Part shown: in pieces, positions 56,932-64,000 of the stretch
Layout of the letters: every line of letters begins with the position of its first letter
Numbering within the stretch: position 1 is the stretch's first letter
Source: Palaemon carinicauda
Taxonomy: Eukaryota; Arthropoda; Malacostraca; Decapoda; Palaemonidae
Length of the DNA stretch: 64,000 nt
Direction of reading: 5' to 3'
Assembly (NCBI RefSeq): GCF_036898095.1
Contig: NC_090730.1
Location: 29,250,219-29,314,218, forward strand
Notes under the pieces: generated by a model
Told to the model about the DNA's origin: nothing
Seen by the model: the letters and a program-made list of their open reading frames with translations, nothing else
Databases searched by the model: none
Position numbers and translations under genes: made by a program

Positions 56932-57573
56932 GAGGTACTCGACGGGTCCCCAGGCTTCTTCAGTCGACTCTTTCTTGTAAAGAAGGCGTCTGGAGGCTGG
57001 AGACCAGTCATCGACCTCTCGGCTCTGAACAAGTTTGTCAAACAAACTCCGTTTAGCATGGAGACCGCAGACACGGTTAGACTTGCAGTGAGACCTCAAG
57101 ATTTCATGTGCACACTGGATCTGAAGGATGCGTACTTCCAGATCTCAATCCATCCGTCTTCAAGGAAGTACTTAAGATTCAGCCTAGACAACAAGGAGTA
57201 CCAGTTCAAGGTGCTGTGTTTTGGTCTTTCCACAGTACCACAGGTTTTCACCAGAGTGTTCACCCTAATATTGTCATGGGCACACAGGATCGGCATCCGT
57301 CTCCTCCGTTATCTGGAGGACCGGCTGATCCTAGCAGACTCGGAGTCATCCCTTCTTCGACGCCAAGACAAACTTCTGGGACTTTGCCAGGATCTGGGGA
57401 TCATGGTAAATCTCGAGAAGTCCTCTCTGCTTCCCACTCAAAGACTGGTATACCTAGGCATGATTATAGACACTGATCTCCACAAAGCCTTCCCATCTGA
57501 TGACAGGATGGCAAGGCTGAGGAAGGTCGCAAGCCCTTTTCTCAGACGAGAAGAGCTTCCAGCCCAATCATGA
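56932..57573 (+). pseudogene. Reverse transcriptase of DIRS copy A, active site mutated
   Basis: The palm reads MCTLDLKDAYFQI (first Asp present) and VLCFGLSTVPQVF. The catalytic motif is YLEDRLIL at about 57312-57335, where copy B has YLDDWLIL, so the first Asp of the pair is Glu and the Trp is Arg. A further stop follows PAQS at 57573. An earlier stop at 56931 separates it from its N-terminus. Confidence 0.85.
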
Positions 57574-57589
57574 TTACGTCTCCTTGGTC

Positions 57590-58430
57590 ACCTCTCACCT
57601 TTGGCTCGTCTAGTTCCCAACGGTCGCTTCAGGATGAGATCCCTCCAGTGGCGACTCAAGCCTCGGTAGAATCAAGGTTACGATTCACCGGACGTCATGA
57701 TCTCTATGGGACCTGCGGATTGGACGGACCTCGAGTGGTGGGTGACAGGCGAGAACTTACAAAGAGGAGTGGACCTTCTCGTCCTCCCCCAGATTTGATG
57801 CTGTTTTCGGACGCCTCAAAGAAAGGGTGGGGGGCCCATGTTATACACCACAGGACCTCAGGCGTGTGGTCAGAATCAGAAAAGTGCCTCCATATAAATC
57901 TTCTAGAGATGAAGGCCATTTTCTTGGCCCTTCAGTAGTTCCAACAATACCTGGCAGGTCACTCTGTGGTGGTGATGAGTGACAACACCACAGTAGTGTC
58001 TTACATCAACAAGCAAGGAGGTACCTTTTCGAAGCAGCTATCCCATCTTGCAGTAGAGATACTGAGGTGGAACGAAGTCCACTCGATTCCACTATCGGCA
58101 CGCTTCATTCCAGGCAAGAGGAATGTGCTCGCTGACAATCTGAGCAGAGCGTCTCAGATAGTGAGTACCGAGCGGTCTTTAGATCATCTAGTAGCCAACA
58201 AAGTCCTGACTTTGTGGGGTTCCCTGACTGTGGATCTATTTGCGACAGCTTTGAACTTCAAGCTTCCACTATACTGCTCCCCAGTCCCAGATCCCAAGGC
58301 AAGATGTGGCAAGATGCCTTCCAACAAGGTGGGACAACATCGACGTGTACGCCTTTCCCCCATTCTGTCTGATGAGGAGGGTGCTCAACAAGACCAGAAT
58401 ATCGGTCAATCTTTCAATGATCCTCATGGC
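57590..58430 (+). pseudogene. RNase H of DIRS copy A
   Basis: LMLFSDASKKGWGAHVI (Asp), LHINLLEMKAIFLAL (Glu) and a stop, then VVVMSDNTTVVSYINKQGG (Asp), PGKRNVLADNLSRASQ and TVDLFATALNFKLPLYC. The stop at 57936 and frame changes near 57600 and 58370 break it. Confidence 0.8.
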
Positions 58431-58441
58431 TCTGCTACAGT

Positions 58442-58786
58442 ATGCCATCACGCGGAATGGTTTCCGGACCTTCTGCAACTCCTAACGGAACTTCCGAGAG
58501 AACTCCCTCCACAACACGATCTACTCAGACAACCACATGCCAACATCTTCCACAAAGCCGTAGTTTCGCTACGACTTCACGCCTGGAAACTATCCAGCAT
58601 CTCCTCGCTGAGAGAGGATTTTCGCAACAAGTTGCGATCAGGATGTCTGGACATCTGCGAAAATCATCAGCAGCAGTCTACCAGGCAAAGTGGAAAGTCT
58701 TCTGTGGTTGGTGTCGTGGAAGGGGTATCTCTGCACTCAATGCCACTATTCCAACAATAGCGGAGTTCCTCGTGTTTGTTCCGTAA
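58442..58786 (+). pseudogene. Tyrosine recombinase N-terminal domain of DIRS copy A, truncated
   Basis: The frame encodes LETIQHLLAERGFSQQVA, HLRKSSAAVYQAKWKVFCGW and TIPTIAEFLVFV, the helical core-binding domain of DIRS recombinases. It ends where the terminal repeat of copy B starts, so the catalytic domain is missing in the window. Confidence 0.75.
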
Positions 58787-59085
58787 CCGAAATACAAACC
58801 ACGCTATTTACATTGGGTTTACTTTCGGCGTAGCTGAAATTGACGAGCCAATAGAATTTTAACGAGGGTTAACTACCCCCGCGCTAGTTAGCACGGGGGT
58901 AGGGGAAGGGGTAGCTTGCTACCCCTCCCCCCCCATACACCGGTGAGTTGTCTCACTTCACTTTTGGCTCGGACGATGTGCAGACGTGTCTGTCTCTTGT
59001 CCTCGCTTTTGACAGCCTTAATCTTTTCTTTTGCTTTTCCTCAGACTGTGTGTTTGGAAGTTGGCCTCGCCCTTTTATCATCATC

Positions 59086-59352
59086 ATGGGCAAGTGCCCT
59101 GGACTCTCCGGCCGCCCCTGTGGTACCTTCATGTCGGCGGTCGAAACGGATCCCCACACCCTTTGCCCGCAGTGTCGAGGTCAACGGTGTAACAAGGAAG
59201 TAACTTGTAGTGAGTGCAGGGAGTGGTCTACCTCCCAGTGGGAGAGGTTTGCCCGGCGGCGTAAGAAGAAGTCCAAGAGAGACCTTTCTCCTTCAAGGGT
59301 TGCTTTGAAGGAGGAAGGCTCCAGGGACTCTTCTTCCGCCGGCCTCTCGTGA
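59086..59352 (+). CDS. gag: Gag N-terminal Cys-rich domain of DIRS copy B
   Basis: The ATG at 59086 is chosen because the Cys motif begins directly after it: MGKCPGLSGRPCGTF, HTLCPQCRGQRC, TCSECREWSTSQWERF. The C-x2-C spacing repeats suggest a zinc-binding fold, a common feature at the start of DIRS Gag proteins. It then becomes Arg/Lys/Ser-rich and ends at a TGA at 59350-59352. Related Gag sequence resumes in another frame from about 59500 (LFQLWASLRLKGLPSKEALF), so the stop reflects a frameshift. Confidence 0.7.
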   Translation: MGKCPGLSGRPCGTFMSAVETDPHTLCPQCRGQRCNKEVTCSECREWSTSQWERFARRRKKKSKRDLSPSRVALKEEGSRDSSSAGLS

Positions 59353-59401
59353 GAGACCGCCGAGTGGTAGTGTAGACCCTTGTTCTGTTTCCCGATTCTG
59401 A

Positions 59402-60796
59402 GTGCGGGAGAGGGCGTCGCCTCACATAGCGGGGCGGCTCCCCCTCCTCCGGGGGAGGACTTTGATTCTCATGTTGATGACCCTAATTCTGTCTAATGAT
59501 GATCTCTTTCAGCTTTGGGCTTCCTTGAGGCTTAAGGGCTTGCCGTCCAAGGAAGCCCTGTTTGACCTTATCCAGTTGGGGGCCGCTGTCAAACAGTCGC
59601 CGGTGATAGCAAGAGGTAGACCCTCTGTCTATTGTCGACGTGGTTGTGGCAGAGGCTGCCGACGGGTCTGGTAATCCTCTGCTGTGGCTGATGTTGCGGA
59701 CGTTACTGAAGGCCCTCCTCCCCCTTCCGAACATCCTTCGAAGGGGGAGGTGGGTCCCACGGTCTCTCCTGCAGGTACGCCTCCCCCTCGGGGGAGCGCT
59801 CTGACAGAGACTCCTCTTCGGAGGACCGATGACCCTCGTGGCCGCCTTCGCCGTAAGGCTCGTCGTCCTCTTCGCCGCAGGGGCCTCCCGTCTCCCTATT
59901 AGGGAGTCAAGAGGCGCCTCTTCGAGTCGTCACCACCTCCTTCCTCTGATGAGGATTCTCCTCGTTGGGAGCGGACCGTAGCAGCCACGTCCTTGGACCT
60001 CTCCGGTGATCGCTCGCGATCTGCTACGCCTACCAGACCTTCCATCTCCAGCGCAGATGCGCAGCAGGTGCCTTCTGATCTCGTCATCCGACGGGCAACG
60101 GTCCCTTCGGGGCAAAGGGATGTCTCTCACGGTGTGGGAGCTTCCCTTGCGCGTCAGGGTTCCCCTGTGCGTGAACGCGCAGTAGCACGTAAGCGCTCTC
60201 CAGAGTTGCAGCCACCTGACTCGCCGCGCCAGCGCTCACCTGCTCGTCATCGTTCGCCTGCTCACCAGCGCTCTCCTGATCGTCAGCTCTCTCCTGCTCG
60301 CCAGCGCTCTCCGGTTAGCAGTCAACACCCTCCTGTTCTTGTTGCGCGCCCAGCGCGCCAGCGGTCTCCTGAGTGCACACGATCTCCTGCTCGTCAGCGC
60401 GCACCTGCGCACCTGGTTCCTGATACACACCCTGCGCGCCAACGCTTGCCTACGCGCCCTAGATCTTCGGCTCCGGACGCGGGCAAGGACCTGACTCCTC
60501 CTCGCCCATGCGTTCCTGCTCGTCCTTTTTCACCTGCACAACAGCGCTCACGCTCTCCAGCGCGCACTTCTAGAGTGCCCACGCGCCTTCATTTCCTGAG
60601 CCCGTACGCGAGCGTTCGCCTTTGCGTCGCCGCGCCACCTGATCCTGCGCCCTACCAGTCTACGCGTCGACATCCGCCTACGCGCCCGCGATCTCCTGTG
60701 TGTCCGCGATCTCCTGCGCGTCCGCGATCTCCTGCGCGTCCACGATCTCCTGCGCGTCCGCGATCTGCGCGTCCGCGATCTCCTGCGCGTCCGTGA
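59402..60796 (+). pseudogene. gag: Middle of DIRS copy B Gag, Pro/Arg/Ser-rich
   Basis: The frame carries a helical part (59510-59590), stops near 59674 and 59902, then 59993-60796 (267 residues), which becomes an Arg-Ser-Pro repeat (RSPARQRSPAR and variants, later RPRSPARPRSPA). It is joined to the next Gag ORF by at least one more frame change. Arg-Ser repeats of this type resemble the RS domains of splicing factors. The function here is unknown. Confidence 0.65.
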
Positions 60797-61260
60797 TCTC
60801 CTGCGCGTCCGCGATCTCCTGCAGGTCAGCGATCTCCAGAGCTTCTGCGATCTCCTGAGCGCCCGCGCGATCTCCTGCGCGTCCGCGATCTCCTGCAGGT
60901 CAGCGATCTCCTGAGCGCGCACGCCATCGCCTGCGCGCAAGCGCGCTCCTACGCGTCAGCGCCACCTTGACCTAGATCGCCATAAGTCTCCTACGCGCAC
61001 ACTCGCCAAATCGCCTGTGCGCGGTCGTTCGCCTGCGCTTAATACGCGCCACCGTCGCCGACGCGCCATTGACCGACGTGCCAGCGTTCGCCGACGCGCC
61101 ATCGCTCGCCCACACGCCACAGATCTCCAGGACGCTATCAATCTCCTGCGCCTTGCTATTCTCCTGAGCAACAGCGATCTCCGCTTCCTGCGTGCCCGCG
61201 CGTTCCTTCGCCTACGCGCCAACGCGTCCCCTTGCCTATGCGCCAACGCGCCCGCGCGCC
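60210..61260 (+). repeat. Minisatellite encoding RSPAR repeats in DIRS copy B
   Basis: About 60690-60930 is a near-perfect 18-bp repeat based on CGCGATCTCCTGCGCGTC. The flanks to 60210 and 61260 are looser versions. It is GC-rich and strongly CpG-rich compared with the AT-rich surroundings. All three frames on both strands tend to be open, which explains the Arg-rich shadow ORFs. Confidence 0.85.
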
Positions 61261-63090
61261 CGCAAGCGTTTATCCCCGTGCGACTATGCGCCCGCGCTCC
61301 AACAGCCTCCCGCGCGTGATTCGTTGAATCCTCCTCCGCGCGACCCCCAGCGCGACCCCCGTTATCACCGGGTTCCGCAGCTCGTGCCTGCGGCAGAGAC
61401 GCGTGCTTCCAGATCGCTGTCAGGATCGCCACCGCGCAAGCACAGGTCTCTCTCTCAGGACCAGGAAGAGTCGTCGGAGAGGTCTAAGCAACTTTCTTCC
61501 CTTTCTTCTTTGCAGGTAGGCCCCGTTGCGTCCACTCCGAAGGGTCAGGAGATCCCCTTCCCTCCAGCGGGAATTACGGACACTGCGTCCATATCTCGTC
61601 AGTCTTGGTTTGGTCCTTTGATGAGAGCGGTGGTGCAGGCTATGAAGCCAGCCCTCACCGATCTGGGACTCAAGCCACAGACAGACTCGCCCCCGCTGAA
61701 GAGAAGGAGAGGAGTGGACTTCGTGGTGACTTCTCCCAGGGAGAAGTTGGTTCCTAAGAGGTCCGTCAGGAAGGCTCCATCCCCTTCGCAGTCGTTTTCT
61801 CCTTCTCCTGTAGACGAGGCCTTTCCGTCCTCAGGAGAATCCAGCGAGGTGGGGACCTCTTCCTCGGCACCAAGAGGAGAGACCCCTCCTCGAGGAGGAG
61901 AAGCGACTCGCGTGGAAGGTACCTTCCAGACCTCTTTGCTGGAGTCCTGTATCCCGCCCAGGAGGGAACCCAAGGACTCAAAGACAATTCCGAAGTCGTC
62001 TTCGCGGATTCGTCAGGAACCAACCAGACCCCGGGAGAATGTCCACGTGTCTCCCCAAGAAGAGCCTCTGGGGACAGGAGACTTACCTGCCAGTCCGCAG
62101 GAGGGAGAGCAGCATGAGTCTGAGCACGCCTTCTGGCAAGTCTTGAATCTGATGAGGCAGCTCAACAGGTTCAAGGACCCGGAGATCGCCCCTCGCGAGG
62201 GCAAGGACACGGTCCTGGACCGGGTCTCTGGTACTCAGAAGCCCCCGAAGGCCAGCGCGGCTTTGCCCTGGTCCCAAGGGGTGAAGAGTGCCAGAGATAA
62301 GGTCGATGCTCAGCTCTCAGACCTCGCCTCCTCCAGCCGTTCTTCTGCCGGGAACAGACTCCTCCCACCTCCTCGTTTACAGCAGAGGAGGTATTTTGAG
62401 ATCATGGGGGAGTCCAGCCTAGCTCTTCCCCTCCACCACTCGGTGAAAGAGCTTACAAGGGGAGTTCCGCTTGACAAGCTCTCCGCCCGGCAGGTGACAT
62501 TCTCGGCGTCTGAGATCCTGAGCCAGGAGAAGGTCGCGAAGTGTGCCATGCTGGCCACTTCGTGGCTGGATGTCTGGCTGAGTTCTCTGGGCATCCTATT
62601 GCACTCTGAGGACTTGTCTAAGGAGAGCAATAGGAAGGCCCTGGAGACCTTCCTACTCTCGGGTACTCGCTCCATCGAGTTCCTGGCCCACCAGGTTACC
62701 AACCTGGGGGCCAACTCGGTGTTGAAGCGTCGTGATGCGGTGACCGAGAGGTTCCACCCGAAGGTCCTCGCCGTGGATGTCTGCAGGCTCAGACACTCCT
62801 CCATCCTTGGAGGAAGCTTGTTTGAGCCCAAGGACATGGAACGCACAGCTGAGAGGTGGAGGAAGTCTAGCCAAGACTCGCTCCTCCAGAGGGCCCTCTC
62901 ATCTTGGCCCTACAAGCCTCCAGCTCTGCAACAACATCAACAGCAGCCTCGCAGGACACCGAAGCAGGCTCCGGCAGCTAAGACCAAGGTGTCTAAGCCT
63001 CAGCGCTTTCCTGTCAAGGACAAGAGGGGCGGTAAGTCCTCCAGGGGAGGCAAAACTCCTAGAGGGAGCAGCCGCGCCCATAAACGCTAG
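61192..63090 (+). CDS. gag: Main Gag ORF of DIRS copy B (632 residues, N-terminus provisional)
   Basis: This is the longest intact Gag frame in the window. After the repeat region it reads SRQSWFGPLMRAVVQAMKPA, TSLLESCIPPRREPKDSK, VSPQEEPLGTGDLPASP and LNLMRQLNRFKDPEI. A helical capsid-like body follows with LASSSRSSAGNRLLPPP, LPLHHSVKELTRGVPL and NSVLKRRDAVTERFHPKV, and a basic Lys/Arg/Gly tail (RGGKSSRGGKTPRG). The first Met (61192) lies in the repeat and is probably not the real start. A pyrimidine run and CAG at about 61491-61511 may be a splice acceptor, also seen in copy A. The 3' end overlaps the RT frame. Confidence 0.75.
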   Translation: MPARSFAYAPTRPLAYAPTRPRARKRLSPCDYAPALQQPPARDSLNPPPRDPQRDPRYHRVPQLVPAAETRASRSLSGSPPRKHRSLSQDQEESSERSKQLSSLSSLQVGPVASTPKGQEIPFPPAGITDTASISRQSWFGPLMRAVVQAMKPALTDLGLKPQTDSPPLKRRRGVDFVVTSPREKLVPKRSVRKAPSPSQSFSPSPVDEAFPSSGESSEVGTSSSAPRGETPPRGGEATRVEGTFQTSLLESCIPPRREPKDSKTIPKSSSRIRQEPTRPRENVHVSPQEEPLGTGDLPASPQEGEQHESEHAFWQVLNLMRQLNRFKDPEIAPREGKDTVLDRVSGTQKPPKASAALPWSQGVKSARDKVDAQLSDLASSSRSSAGNRLLPPPRLQQRRYFEIMGESSLALPLHHSVKELTRGVPLDKLSARQVTFSASEILSQEKVAKCAMLATSWLDVWLSSLGILLHSEDLSKESNRKALETFLLSGTRSIEFLAHQVTNLGANSVLKRRDAVTERFHPKVLAVDVCRLRHSSILGGSLFEPKDMERTAERWRKSSQDSLLQRALSSWPYKPPALQQHQQQPRRTPKQAPAAKTKVSKPQRFPVKDKRGGKSSRGGKTPRGSSRAHKR

Positions 63091-64000
63091 GAGTGGCAGT
63101 CCCCCCGCGTGTCCACTTGTGGGGGGATGCCTACAAAGTTGCGTGCACAGGTGGCAGCAACATGGGGCCGATTCCTGGACGGTCTCCATGATCGGCCAAG
63201 GTTATCGCGTCCCATTCACGACATCTCAACCTCCCCTAACAGCGAATCCAGTGTCGTTGAGCTCCTATGCCATGGGATCGGCAAAGGGGCTAGCCCTTCG
63301 GGCAGAAGTCGAGACCATGCTCAAGAAGGATGCTCTCCAGGTCGTCGTCGACGGCTCCCCAGGCTTCTTCAGTCGACTCTTTCTTGTGAAGAAGGCGTCT
63401 AGAGGCTGGAGACCCGTCATCGACCTCTCAGCTCTGAACAAGTTTGTCAAGCAAACTCCGTTCAGCATGGAGACAGCAGACACGGTCAGACTTGCAGTGA
63501 GACCACAAGACTTCATGTGTACACTGGATCTGAAGGACGCGTACTTCCAGATCCCAATCCATCCGTCTTCCAGGAAGTACTTGAGATTCACCCTATTCAG
63601 CAAGACCTACCAGTTCAAGGTGCTGTGCTTCGGTCTCTCCACATCACCTCAGGTGTTCACCAGAGTGTTTACCCTGATTTCGTCATGGGCGCACAGGAAC
63701 GGCATCCGTCTCCTCCGATATCTGGACGACTGGCTGATCCTGGCAGACTTGGAGTCGACCCTTCTTCGGCACCGAGACATGCTTCTGGGACTTTGCCAAG
63801 ATCTGGGGATCATGGTAAATCTCGAGAAGTCCTCTCTGCAGCCGTCCCAGCGACTGGTTTATCTAGGCATGTTATTAGACACCAATCTCCACAAAGCCTT
63901 TCCATCAGACAACAGGATAGCAAGGCTGAGGAGGGTGGCAGAACCCTTCCTCAGGCGGGAAGAGCTTCCAGCCCAATCATGGTTGCATCTTTTAGGTCAC
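63080..64000 (+). CDS. Reverse transcriptase of DIRS copy B, active-site motif intact, partial at window edge
   Basis: Read in a frame +1 to Gag, it overlaps the Gag end and is open to the window end. Motifs: RGWRPVIDLSALNKFV, MCTLDLKDAYFQIPI (Asp), VLCFGLSTSPQVFTRV and RLLRYLDDWLILAD at about 63712-63753 (both Asp present), then LGMLLDTNLHKAFPSDN and REELPAQSWLHLLGH. No stop or frameshift was seen over about 300 codons. The start codon is uncertain, because DIRS RTs often overlap Gag. RNase H and recombinase should follow outside the window. Confidence 0.85.
   Translation, partial: MNARSGSPPACPLVGGCLQSCVHRWQQHGADSWTVSMIGQGYRVPFTTSQPPLTANPVSLSSYAMGSAKGLALRAEVETMLKKDALQVVVDGSPGFFSRLFLVKKASRGWRPVIDLSALNKFVKQTPFSMETADTVRLAVRPQDFMCTLDLKDAYFQIPIHPSSRKYLRFTLFSKTYQFKVLCFGLSTSPQVFTRVFTLISSWAHRNGIRLLRYLDDWLILADLESTLLRHRDMLLGLCQDLGIMVNLEKSSLQPSQRLVYLGMLLDTNLHKAFPSDNRIARLRRVAEPFLRREELPAQSWLHLLGH

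Larger units (their letters stand above)
54420..58786 (+). mobile_element. DIRS retrotransposon, family A/B copy A, broken and 5'-truncated
   Basis: The start is inside the Arg/Ser/Pro repeat part of Gag. Gag, RT, RNase H and the beginning of the recombinase follow, and the copy stops at 58786, where the left end of copy B begins. The recombinase of copy A may resume beyond the window if copy B is an insertion. Confidence 0.85.
58787..64000 (+). mobile_element. DIRS retrotransposon, family A/B copy B, runs past the window end
   Basis: The left terminal region (58787-58990) contains ACAAACCACGCTATTTACA and CTAGTTAGCACGGGGG, related to 31755-32090. A Cys-rich Gag start, a long Arg/Ser-Pro repeat, the Gag body and an RT follow, all in the plus orientation and better preserved than copy A. 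The recombinase and right end lie beyond the window. Confidence 0.85.

Noticed and set aside
60548..61432. Arg-rich minus-strand ORFs
   Set aside because: They are opposite-strand readings of the CpG-rich Gag minisatellite, which lacks stops in every frame.

Overview
The window looks like repeat-rich nuclear DNA from an arthropod, most likely a decapod crustacean. That assignment is an inference. It rests on dense (TC/GA)n and (TA)n microsatellites and on layered DIRS-type, Gypsy, RTE-like and CR1/L2-like retroelements together with small DNA transposons. No rRNA, tRNA, CRISPR array or bacterial-style operon was seen. Almost everything readable is mobile-element sequence, mostly decayed and nested.

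Layout. 1-2.2 kb: a long open, possibly host, ORF (coiled coil, four-cysteine motif, Ser/Pro repeats, a C-terminal His...Asn-Cys region that could be a papain-like fold), then a Lys/Glu-rich remnant fused to a LINE tail. 2.4-9 kb: a ~288-bp tandem repeat, a host-like pseudogene fragment, and RTE-like LINE remnants (minus). 9.5-11.8 kb: a dead DIRS element (minus), family A/B. 12.2-19.05 kb: a Gypsy element with a duplicated gag start, abutted by the LTR, integrase and RNase H of a second Gypsy element (minus). 19.4-29.4 kb: a complete-ended DIRS element (family C) with inverted terminal repeats and an internal complementary region, carrying a TA-flanked DNA transposon. 29.8-39.7 kb: Gypsy gag, a LINE endonuclease with a 2A-like motif, a P-like transposon carrying a THAP-type exon with a perfect 8-bp target duplication, Gypsy integrase scraps, DIRS pieces and LINE reverse transcriptases. 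39.7-43.1 kb: an LTR, LINE tails and the 3' end of another family C DIRS. 43.1-54.4 kb: a second long family C DIRS with a second copy of the TA-flanked transposon and a 3.2-kb piggyBac-like element holding a dimeric satellite array. 54.4-64 kb: two further DIRS elements (family A/B), the second running off the window with its reverse transcriptase active-site motif intact.

The DIRS elements encode a Cys-rich Gag, a reverse transcriptase/RNase H and a tyrosine recombinase. The Gypsy elements encode Gag, protease, RT/RNase H and a DDE integrase. The LINEs encode an APE-type endonuclease and an RT. The three cut-and-paste transposons are non-autonomous and must rely on transposase from elsewhere. 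Nearly all copies carry stops, frameshifts or active-site losses. The best-preserved coding stretches are the first ORF, the family C RT/RNase H ORF (53.3-54.4 kb), the minus-strand integrase (17.3-18.4 kb), the LINE endonuclease (30.4-31.5 kb) and the last DIRS element.
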